From Verrucomicrobiota bacterium (GTDB lineage Bacteria; Verrucomicrobiota; Verrucomicrobiia; Chthoniobacterales; UBA10450): a stretch of 34,190 bases of DNA. The stretch lies in contig QHPC01000041.1 of the NCBI GenBank assembly GCA_003218915.1, positions 1 through 34,190 on the forward strand, written 5' to 3'. Of the stretch, positions 18,967 through 26,949 are shown piece after piece (position 1 is the first letter of the stretch; each line of letters begins with the position of its first letter). The translations under genes were made by a program, and so were the position numbers. The notes below the pieces were generated by a model, which saw only the letters and a list, made by a program, of their open reading frames with translations, was not told the DNA's origin and did no database searches.

Positions 18967-19924
18967 TTGTTCCGTTCTCTATGTTAAACAGCGACGAGAC
19001 CGACTCGTCATTATGGATCCGCTTGATGCCTTCGCCGAGAAGCTCGGAAACGCATAGCACCGTGGTTTTAAAACCTTTCACGGCGCGCACAGGCGTGCTG
19101 TTGGTCGTTACTAGTTCCGCAATTTGAGACTTTTGCAAACGCTCGACTGCCATATCGACCAGAACCGCATGCGAGACGCCAGCGTAAATTTTCTGCGCGC
19201 CACGTTTTTTCAAAAGCTCGGCGGCGGAAGTCAGCGTCCCAGCAGTCTCGGTCAGGTCATCGACTAGCAGCACATCGCGCCCTTCCACCTCGCCGATAAG
19301 ATACAAGGCTTCGGTCTCCGTGGCGCTTCGGCGTTCCTTTGCCACAATTGCGAGATTCGCATGCAGTGCTTCGGCGTAAGCTGAAGCCATTTTGAGCCCG
19401 CCCAAATCCGGAGAAACAACTGTTGTTTTCCCCTTAAGCTCTTTTCGCAAATACTTGATCAAAACCGGGAGCGAATAGAGGTGATCCACCGGGATGTCGA
19501 AGAATCCCTGCACCTGTTGCGCGTGCAGGTCCATGGTAAGGACGCGGTTCACGCCTGAAGCAAACAGCAAATTCGCCACCAGCTTGGCTGTAATCGGGAC
19601 TCGTGGTTGGTCCTTTCGGTCCTGGCGTGCGTATCCAAAAAACGGAATAACCGCAGTGATCCGATCCGCGCTGGCCCGCCGTGCCGCGTCTACCATGATG
19701 AGCAATTCCATCAGATGCTCGTTTGTAGGCGGACAGGTTGGCTGAATGATGAAGACGTCGTGCCCCCGAATATTTTCCTCAATTCTTACGTAAGTCTCGC
19801 CGTCGGGAAACGAGCTGATTGTCGCCCGGCCTAGTGGCACACCCACGTATTTGCAAATGCGTTCGGCCAGATCACGGTTGGCGGAGCCGCTGAAAATCTT
19901 CAATTCCGGTTGGAGCGCGAACAT
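18950..19924 (-). CDS. prs: Ribose-phosphate pyrophosphokinase
   Basis: IFSGSANRDLAERICKYVGVPLGRATISSFPDGETYVRIEENIRG; DLHAQQVQGFFDIPVDHLYS. Confidence 0.96.
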   Translation of the reverse strand: MFALQPELKIFSGSANRDLAERICKYVGVPLGRATISSFPDGETYVRIEENIRGHDVFIIQPTCPPTNEHLMELLIMVDAARRASADRITAVIPFFGYARQDRKDQPRVPITAKLVANLLFASGVNRVLTMDLHAQQVQGFFDIPVDHLYSLPVLIKYLRKELKGKTTVVSPDLGGLKMASAYAEALHANLAIVAKERRSATETEALYLIGEVEGRDVLLVDDLTETAGTLTSAAELLKKRGAQKIYAGVSHAVLVDMAVERLQKSQIAELVTTNSTPVRAVKGFKTTVLCVSELLGEGIKRIHNDESVSSLFNIENGTNGKTG

Positions 19925-19973
19925 GGAGCGGCTAACTTAGGCGTGTAGCAATGCCCTTGGCAATCTTGAAAAC

Positions 19974-20825
19974 TTGCCAATCAACTTTTCCGTAGCGAAG
20001 TTTCCGTACCCCCGATTTTTTCAAATGAATGCCGAGGTTATTCGAACAGAACGGCCGACAACAAACTCCCGGTTGTTCGCGCATACTCGCTGGGATGCCG
20101 TCCCCGCGTTGGCCGGGTTATTTCATCTGGGTTATTTCGTTGGACTGTTTTTCCTCTATCCGCATGCACCGCTGTGGTTGATGCTGATTCTGGGGTTCAT
20201 CTATTCGCTGATGGTCAATGCGAACATCAATGGGGTAGGGCACAACTTCATTCACAATCCCTTCTTCCGCTCCAAGATTCTAAATCGCATTTTTGGAGTC
20301 ACACAATCGATCGCCTGCTGCTTTTCGCAGACGATGTACGACGCGGTGCATATGCAGCATCACAAGGGAAACTCGGATCGACAGGATGAAAACGGTGACA
20401 CAATCGATTGGTTGTCCATATACCGCCACGGCCATGCTGGCGAAGCGGAAAATCTGTGGAGCTATGTTTTCTTGAGTTTCTTCCGCGATGATGTCGGCGC
20501 GATCCGCAAGGAGTTGCGAAAACGCAACAACGGCGATCGTTTCTGGGGCGATCTCGAGTTGACTGCATTCGCAACGATACTCCTGATCATGGCAATCATC
20601 GTCCCTACGAACCCGATTCATTTTATTAACTGGCGATTCATTTTGTTTTTCCTGCCCTTTTGGTATCTCGGCCATTGTTTCAGCTATCTGAACGGCTACT
20701 ACCGGCATTACGGCGCGAACCCAGACAAACCTGTTGCCTGGGGCGTGAGTAGCTACGGAAAATCGTACCATCAAGCGCGCACACATGCTCGGTTTTCTGG
20801 ACCCCGACCTGCCGAAACGCGGTGA
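19974..20825 (+). pseudogene. Fatty acid desaturase-like protein, copy 1; third His box lost by internal deletion plus frameshift
   Basis: Paralogous to 30624-31595; HMQHH box retained; at about 20765 SYGKSY jumps to an alternate frame reading IKRAHMLGFLDPDLPKRG, matching IKPPHALAFFDPDLP of copy 2. Confidence 0.85.
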
Positions 20826-20867
20826 GCGCGGCGCGCACGTCGGAGATGCCGAGCCATCAACTTCCTT

Positions 20868-20990
20868 ATCACGGTCATCCTGAGCGAAGGAGCTCTCAAA
20901 GGCCCGTGGAGCACACAAATTTCGCTCGGTGTCGCGTCCTTCGAGGGCGAGGTCCCTCGTCGTCTGCGCGGCTCGGCGATGACGCGGTGA
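20868..20990. repeat. MITE-like element with imperfect terminal inverted repeats
   Basis: TCACGGTCATCCTGAGCGA at left; reverse complement of right end is TCACCGCGTCATCGCCGA; noncoding. Confidence 0.5.
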
Positions 20991-21278
20991 TTATTTCGCG
21001 GCGAAACTTGCTCGAAGCTTCTCTTTCTTAGCTTCGCACTCTTCCTGCAAGCGTCGCATTTCCCAGGCAAGCTGTTTTTCAAGCGATTGTGCTTCCTCGG
21101 AATTTCCAGCGATCTGCGCCTTGCGAATTTGATCTTTTAAGAAGACTTCTTTCTCAGCGATCTTCGCCCGACAAACAGAGTCGAGTTCCGCAATTTCTCT
21201 CTTCTGATCTTCGGTAAGCGAGACAGAGGGCGACGCTTTCTCAAGTCGCTCCATGGCCAGTTCATAAGCCGATTTCAT
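20991..21278 (-). CDS. Hypothetical coiled-coil protein
   Basis: 95 aa, charged helical: RLEKASPSVSLTEDQKREIAELDSVCRAKIAEKEVFLKDQIRKAQ. Confidence 0.7.
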   Translation of the reverse strand: MKSAYELAMERLEKASPSVSLTEDQKREIAELDSVCRAKIAEKEVFLKDQIRKAQIAGNSEEAQSLEKQLAWEMRRLQEECEAKKEKLRASFAAK

Positions 21279-21408
21279 TGGCTATCCTATTCTTACTCTT
21301 ACCCGTGCTCTTGCTCTTTTTCTAATCCAGACGGTGCGCGTGGCAGTCGCGCCCTACCAAAAAACCGTGCCGAATTGCGTCTACAGAATCAATTCTTAAA
21401 TTGCTTTT

Positions 21409-22188
21409 ATGTCTTTGCGAATCCAATTGCTCAGCACCGATTTCGACGGCACGCTTGTTTCACACGCTGGCGAACCGCCATTGGATCGGCAGTGTATGGA
21501 GTTGATTCGTGAACTGCAAGGTGCAGGTGCGATCTGGGCAATCAACACTGGGCGCTCAGTCGATCTGCTCGAATCTGGGCTTGCCAATTTTGAAATCCCA
21601 ATCCGTCCGGATTTCATTCTGACAACCGAACGCGACGTCTTCCGTCCCGGCGGAAACGGAGACAAATGGGAACCGTTCGGCGATTGGAACGATCGCTGCG
21701 CGCGCGATCATGCTGAGTTGTTCTCTTCAGCGCAGCCGGTCCTGGCTGAAGTAGTCGACTTCGTGACTCAAGAAACAAAGGCTCGTCTTATCTACGATTG
21801 CGATCGTCTCGAAGGCCTCGCCGCCGAAAATGAAGAAGAGATGGAGCACATTGCCAGATTTATTGAACAGGCCCGGGCCGCGCATCCAAAGTTTGATTAT
21901 CAGAGGAACGGTATTTACCTGCGTTTTTGCCATGCCGACTACCACAAAGGCGCGGCGCTGGCTGAGCTGGCACGCCTGATCGAAGTCCCGCGCGACAACA
22001 TCTTCGCGGCCGGCGATCATCACAACGATATCTCAATGTTGGATGGAAAAGTTGCTGCGATGCCATCCTGCCCGGCGAACGCAATTGCCGAGGTGCAAAG
22101 CGCGGTGCGGGGGGCAGGCGGTTACGTCGCGCAGCAAGAGCATGGCGCGGGCGTTTACGAGGCGTTGCGTTATTTCGCAGAAGGTTAA
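21409..22188 (+). CDS. HAD-superfamily hydrolase (Cof-like phosphatase)
   Basis: LLSTDFDGTLVSH motif I; AINTGRS motif II; AAGDHHNDISMLDG motif IV. Confidence 0.92.
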   Translation: MSLRIQLLSTDFDGTLVSHAGEPPLDRQCMELIRELQGAGAIWAINTGRSVDLLESGLANFEIPIRPDFILTTERDVFRPGGNGDKWEPFGDWNDRCARDHAELFSSAQPVLAEVVDFVTQETKARLIYDCDRLEGLAAENEEEMEHIARFIEQARAAHPKFDYQRNGIYLRFCHADYHKGAALAELARLIEVPRDNIFAAGDHHNDISMLDGKVAAMPSCPANAIAEVQSAVRGAGGYVAQQEHGAGVYEALRYFAEG

Positions 22189-22261
22189 AAGGGTTAAAAA
22201 GAGTTAAATCGTTAAAATAGGGAACGAGCCGTGCGCGAATCGTTCGTGGGCTTGCTTTTTA

Positions 22262-22278
22262 ACCCGCCTGAGGCGGGT
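22262..22278. terminator. Hairpin between convergent genes
   Basis: ACCCGCCTGAGGCGGGT palindrome with flanking T/A runs. Confidence 0.5.
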
Positions 22279-22289
22279 AACGGTTTTAA

Positions 22290-23021
22290 TTATTTAACTT
22301 TCGCCGTAGCCAGCGCGAGCGGCGCATCAGCTTCAATTTTCCCAGCAAAGCGATTCGTCATATAGGTGAGGAGCAACACCCAAAAAGTAAGCGCCAGCCC
22401 GAATAGTGGAAATTGGAGGGCGAGGGGCAGGGAATAGATAATTGCCATCAGCGGAATCCAGACTGCCCATGTGGCGAGCAAGGTCGGAATGATTTTGTCG
22501 CGATAATGTTTCCATGTGAAAAGATCGCGGATGGGCTGCAGCGAGATACCACTGTTTTTCCATTCATAGGTCAGCACACCAAACGGCGTCGCGAAAAGGG
22601 GATTGTAACCAAATTGATCGACGCAGATTTTCGCTGCAACTACCGGCAATGTTGCAACGTCTCCAAACCAGGCGGCTTCGCTTCGGTACAAAAGGTCGAC
22701 AAGTGTACCGTCTAGTCCCCAAACGGGTACAGTAAAGAGCAGATTACGAAGGTTTCGACGACTGGGGCGTCCTCGCTGGAAGAAAAGAATCAAGAACAAC
22801 TCCGGAATAAGCGCCCCCGCCGCCACAGATGCCACGACAACAAACAAAATTCCGTGTGTACGCTTTAGCTCGGCCAGTTGCAAAAGAAGCGTGGACGCTG
22901 TGTGACTTGTGTAAAAAGCCACGAGCAACGTCAGCATCAGCGCCTGAATAATTAGTGCTGGCAGTGCGTTCGCGCGCGCAGCCTCCCAACCAAGAATGAG
23001 TGGAGAGCGCGTTCTGTGCAT
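22290..23021 (-). CDS. Integral membrane protein with Mpv17/PMP22-like features
   Basis: AAKICVDQFGYNPLFATPFGVL ... YRDKIIPTLLATWAVWIPLMAIIYSLPLALQFPLFGLALTFWVLLLTYMTNR resembles Mpv17 K-x-x-xDQ...P and W-x-V-W-P regions. Confidence 0.6.
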   Translation of the reverse strand: MHRTRSPLILGWEAARANALPALIIQALMLTLLVAFYTSHTASTLLLQLAELKRTHGILFVVVASVAAGALIPELFLILFFQRGRPSRRNLRNLLFTVPVWGLDGTLVDLLYRSEAAWFGDVATLPVVAAKICVDQFGYNPLFATPFGVLTYEWKNSGISLQPIRDLFTWKHYRDKIIPTLLATWAVWIPLMAIIYSLPLALQFPLFGLALTFWVLLLTYMTNRFAGKIEADAPLALATAKVK

Positions 23022-23142
23022 GGTGGCTCAGTGTTCTCCGCGCGTCTGCGCCATCAAGCGTAAATCTCTGCCAAAAGAATGATGCCGAAAGCCTTTAGCT
23101 TTATGCTCGTTCGACGTCCGGGGAGACGTTCCTCGGTGCTGA

Positions 23143-23349
23143 TCACCAGTGAACGCTTCCACTGGCTCCAGGCCCACCCGGAGTAAACTTTCCCTCGTCA
23201 GACGTTCTTTCCCCGGGAACAGGCGTACCAGACGTGGCAGCCTGGGAACCCGAGTCACCGCTCATCGAGTCTTCGGACGATGCACATGCGGAGAGCAGCG
23301 ACGCGACGACCAGAAACAGAACTACGCCCAGTGCAAAGCGTTTCTTCAC
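23143..23349 (-). CDS. Small putative lipoprotein
   Basis: MKKRFALGVVLFLVVASLLSACASSED lipobox-like LLSAC. Confidence 0.7.
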   Translation of the reverse strand: MKKRFALGVVLFLVVASLLSACASSEDSMSGDSGSQAATSGTPVPGERTSDEGKFTPGGPGASGSVHW

Positions 23350-23408
23350 GCGACGAACGTACCTTGGCAGGTGTTTGATGCAAGCCGCGGTCTCCGATAG
23401 ATTTTGTA

Positions 23409-24542
23409 GTGAAGAGCCCCGGCAAAACCAACCCGCGTAGCGCCCTGAAGACAGCCGAAGCTGGTCGCCGCGGGGACTTCGGCGATATCAAGTCTCTCCT
23501 GTTAAGCGAGCTTCAGGAGCAGCTTCGCACCCTGGGAGAACCCTCCTATCGCGCTGGCCAGATCGTCGATTGGCTTTACAAAAAGCGCGTCGACACAATC
23601 GACAAAATGACCAATTTGCCCCGCCCGTTGCGCAGCCGGCTTTCGGAGAAATTTTCGCTCGGCAAAATCGATATCGTGCGCGTGCTCGGCGCGCGCGACA
23701 CGACGCGAAAATTTCTTTTTCGTCTGGCAAACGGAAATTTGATTGAATCCGTTTTGATTCCGGCGACGCCGGCCCTTTACGGTGGGAGAGCGGACCGTCG
23801 GACGATTTGTGTCTCGACCCAGGTGGGCTGCGCTTACGGATGCAAATTTTGCGCGAGCGGCTTGGAAGGTTTCTCTCGCAATCTGAGCGCAAACGAAATT
23901 GTCGACCAGTTCATCGCGGTTGAGCGCGAGACTGATGAAAAAATCGACAACATTGTGTTCATGGGGATGGGCGAGCCACTCGCCAACCTGGAAAACGTGC
24001 TCCGTGCGATTCGGATAATTAATGCGGAGTGGGGCCTCGGCATCGGCGCGCGTCACATCACGATTTCAACCAGCGGGCTGGCGCCGCAAATTCGGAAACT
24101 GGCCGAAGAACCTTTGCAAATTCGGCTGGCCGTTTCTCTGCACGGTGCGACTGACGAAGTTCGCAACCGGATCATGCCAATCAATCGCCGTTACAACATT
24201 GAGACACTACTTTCGGCTTGCGACTACTACAATTCCCATAAGAAGCAGCGTCTCACGTTCGAATACATATTGATCTCAGATGTGAACGATTCTGACGAGC
24301 AGGCGCGTCTCCTTTCTCGCCACGCACACCGGTTCTCGGCAAAAGTGAATTTGATTCCCTACAATAGCGTGTCCGGTCTGCCTTGGACGCGACCTTCAGA
24401 AAAGCGTCAGGAAAAATTTCTGTCGATCTTACGAGCCGAAGGCATTCCGGCGACGTTGCGTCGCGAGAAAGGGCATGACATCGATGCTGCTTGCGGACAG
24501 TTGCGGTTGCAGACGGAACGGGCGGAACTGACAAAGAGCTGA
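23409..24542 (+). CDS. rlmN: 23S rRNA (adenine2503-C2)/tRNA methyltransferase RlmN
   Basis: CVSTQVGCAYGCKFCASG radical SAM motif; NIVFMGMGEPLANLENV; SLHGATDEVRNRIMPINRRY. Confidence 0.97.
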   Translation: MKSPGKTNPRSALKTAEAGRRGDFGDIKSLLLSELQEQLRTLGEPSYRAGQIVDWLYKKRVDTIDKMTNLPRPLRSRLSEKFSLGKIDIVRVLGARDTTRKFLFRLANGNLIESVLIPATPALYGGRADRRTICVSTQVGCAYGCKFCASGLEGFSRNLSANEIVDQFIAVERETDEKIDNIVFMGMGEPLANLENVLRAIRIINAEWGLGIGARHITISTSGLAPQIRKLAEEPLQIRLAVSLHGATDEVRNRIMPINRRYNIETLLSACDYYNSHKKQRLTFEYILISDVNDSDEQARLLSRHAHRFSAKVNLIPYNSVSGLPWTRPSEKRQEKFLSILRAEGIPATLRREKGHDIDAACGQLRLQTERAELTKS

Positions 24543-24550
24543 TTTCGAAA

Positions 24551-24609
24551 TTGTAGGGCGTCTGTGCCAGGCGCCTTCTCAAGTGGCGTTTCTCAGAAAC
24601 GCCCTACAA
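24551..24609. repeat. 59-bp MITE-like element with perfect 11-bp inverted termini
   Basis: TTGTAGGGCGT ... ACGCCCTACAA, internal GGCGTTTCTCAGAAACGCC hairpin. Confidence 0.75.
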
Positions 24610-24656
24610 AGCAAAACTTTTTGCGCACAGCGTCAACGTCGCGTTTAGTCTCTGTC

Positions 24657-25328
24657 ATGGCCGGCTATGAGGGCGAGCCCGAACGCGCATGGGACGAGTA
24701 CCAGTGGGAGCGTTTTCTACAGCAACAGGAAGGCAAAGCAGAAAAGTACATGCAATTGCTGGAAGAGTATCTTGATGATCCCCAGCGCGACGAGATCATC
24801 GCCCGCGAAATGGGTTGGACCCAATTGCTAGATGCCAAGGATTGGAACGCTGAACTCGATCCGCTGCCGGATGGAGCCGTAACAGAAGAGGACGATCCTG
24901 GCATTGACGAGGCTTCCAGATCAGCAGACACCTTCGAAGGGCATGATCTGTATCGGGCTGCCTTCGCGTTGACGATTTGGATTGATCATCTGTTCGACCG
25001 AAACGCTTCGCTTCCAAACGAGCCGGCAGCTGTAAAACTGGCCACGCAAGCCGCGCTGGCGAACGCAAAGCTGGCCGCAGCCTTAAGCAGCGATGGTCTA
25101 AGCGAAATCGGGATGACAATCGCCTATTTGAAGCGGGCCTTGAAAGCTATCACGATTTCGATGGACGCAGCGGCGCAACTCCGGAAGATCGCCGGGCTGG
25201 TTACCCGCTCGCAATATGCAGTGCTTCGACAGCGGCTTTTTCAAGTGCGAGACGGCATTGTCACTCTGATGGGCAAGTATCGCGGCGAGTGGCGTCGCCG
25301 GTTCGGCCCCGAAAGCTTTCGGGGTTGA
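24657..25328 (+). CDS. Hypothetical protein
   Basis: MAGYEGEPERAWDEYQWERFLQQQEGKAEKYMQLLEEYLDDPQRDEIIAREMGW; upstream ORF portion overlaps the MITE, so internal Met preferred. Confidence 0.7.
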   Translation: MAGYEGEPERAWDEYQWERFLQQQEGKAEKYMQLLEEYLDDPQRDEIIAREMGWTQLLDAKDWNAELDPLPDGAVTEEDDPGIDEASRSADTFEGHDLYRAAFALTIWIDHLFDRNASLPNEPAAVKLATQAALANAKLAAALSSDGLSEIGMTIAYLKRALKAITISMDAAAQLRKIAGLVTRSQYAVLRQRLFQVRDGIVTLMGKYRGEWRRRFGPESFRG

Positions 25329-25356
25329 ATGAAATAGGGCCGGCTCCCGTCCAATC

Positions 25357-25968
25357 ATGCAAACGGAAGCGACTCTGGCTCAGGCCGATGTGTCTGACTT
25401 GGACCTGGTGACACGATGCCAGGCTGGTGACACCGAGGCATTCGACGAGTTGGTAACGCGCTACCGAACACGAGTATTTGGCATGATTTACAACATGGTT
25501 CATAGCGAGCAGGACGCGTGGGACCTTGCTCAGGACAGCTTCCTCAAAGCATGGAAATCGATTAAGCGTTTTCGAGGACGCTCGTCGTTTTATACCTGGA
25601 TTTATCGCATCGTCATGAACGTAACGATCGATTGGCTCCGCAAAAAACAAGTCAAAGGCGGAGGCGGCGAATTCGACGATGCGATTCAGCTAAAGGAGGT
25701 AGAGCCGGCATCCAAGACCGTGCCGAAGTCGGAAGCTTTGCCTCACGAGATGATGGAACGGAGCGAAATTCGCGCCCGGATCGACAAAGCGATTGCGCAG
25801 CTTTCACCCGAGCACCGAGCCGTCATTTTGATGAAAGAGATCGAAGAGATGCAATATCATGAAATCGCAGAATCACTCGGCTGCTCAATAGGCACAGTGA
25901 TGTCGCGTCTGTTTTATGCGCGCAAAAAACTGCAGAATCTGCTGAGGGACGTTTATGAAAACATTTGA
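25357..25968 (+). CDS. ECF RNA polymerase sigma factor (RpoE-like)
   Basis: DLVTRCQAGDTEAFDELVTRYRTRVFGMIYNMVHSEQDAWDLAQDSFLKAWKSI; sigma4 LSPEHRAVILMKEIEEMQYHEIAESLGCSIGTVMSRLFYARKKL. Confidence 0.95.
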   Translation: MQTEATLAQADVSDLDLVTRCQAGDTEAFDELVTRYRTRVFGMIYNMVHSEQDAWDLAQDSFLKAWKSIKRFRGRSSFYTWIYRIVMNVTIDWLRKKQVKGGGGEFDDAIQLKEVEPASKTVPKSEALPHEMMERSEIRARIDKAIAQLSPEHRAVILMKEIEEMQYHEIAESLGCSIGTVMSRLFYARKKLQNLLRDVYENI

Positions 25969-26473
25969 AGAAAACTGGACAGCATGGCTGGACGGGCAGC
26001 TTAGCGGACGGGAACTATCGGAATTCGAGCAATCGTTGCCAGACAAAGCTGCCGCTGAAGCCGAAAAGGCGAACGCAAGGAAGCTTGGCGCTCTTTTGAA
26101 GAGCGAGTTAGGCGCGCCTTCGCTGACGAACGAAGAGTTTTTTAGCCATCAGCTCCGCGAAAGAATTATGCGCGAAAGTAGCGGACCTTCTGTGGAGCAC
26201 GAAGCCAAAGCCTCCACGTGGTGGACAATTCAACGCCTGTTGTGGACGGGAACCGCGTCGCTCGCCGTTTTTTTGATTTTCACAGTTTTCGTGATTCGCG
26301 ACAAGAATCCTGCAGAAGAATCGCAATACCTAACCCAGATTTTAAATGCGCGGGTTGATCCGGTGGTGAGCCCGAATGCGACTGTCTCAATGTTTGAGGT
26401 GAAGCAAGACCGGGTAACCGTGTTGTGGACGGAGGGATTGCAAAGTTTGCCCGCCGACTACGCCGCCAAGTAA
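25955..26473 (+). CDS. Putative anti-sigma factor with one TM helix
   Basis: Overlaps sigma gene; cytosolic N-terminus, TM TASLAVFLIFTVFVI. Confidence 0.75.
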   Translation: MKTFEENWTAWLDGQLSGRELSEFEQSLPDKAAAEAEKANARKLGALLKSELGAPSLTNEEFFSHQLRERIMRESSGPSVEHEAKASTWWTIQRLLWTGTASLAVFLIFTVFVIRDKNPAEESQYLTQILNARVDPVVSPNATVSMFEVKQDRVTVLWTEGLQSLPADYAAK

Positions 26474-26479
26474 TCGCTC

Positions 26480-26923
26480 ATGGGTCGCTCGCTGGCGTTC
26501 TTAATCCCCTTTGTCTCACTGATCGCAGGTGCGGTATCAGGGGGACAGGCTGCGGAAACAGTGTGGAGCGGACTTGTGATTGCGGAAAACGTTGCGCAGC
26601 CACAAGCGGTTCCGCCGGAACTCACCCGAATCGAGGGGTCACTGAAAAAATTCTTTGGCTACAACCAGTTTCAAGTGATCGGCCAGTCGCAAAAGACACT
26701 CAGGACCGGACAGGAAGATTGGCTTGCGACAAGCAAATTTTTCGGACTGCACGTGGATGCACAGGGTGAAAGCAAGGCCGGCTATGTTTTGAATTTGAAA
26801 CTTTACAAGGAAAAAGAGCTCCTGCTCGAAACAGATGCCAAGCTGAGCAAACGCAGTCCTCTGGTTATCAAAGGTCCCCAGGTTGGAAGCGGGCAATTGT
26901 TGCTCGTGCTGGTCATACAATAA
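26480..26923 (+). CDS. Secreted hypothetical protein
   Basis: Signal peptide-like MGRSLAFLIPFVSLIAGAVSGGQAAE; in apparent sigma operon. Confidence 0.7.
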   Translation: MGRSLAFLIPFVSLIAGAVSGGQAAETVWSGLVIAENVAQPQAVPPELTRIEGSLKKFFGYNQFQVIGQSQKTLRTGQEDWLATSKFFGLHVDAQGESKAGYVLNLKLYKEKELLLETDAKLSKRSPLVIKGPQVGSGQLLLVLVIQ

Positions 26924-26949
26924 GTGACGCGCATTGTTGCACGCTAGAG

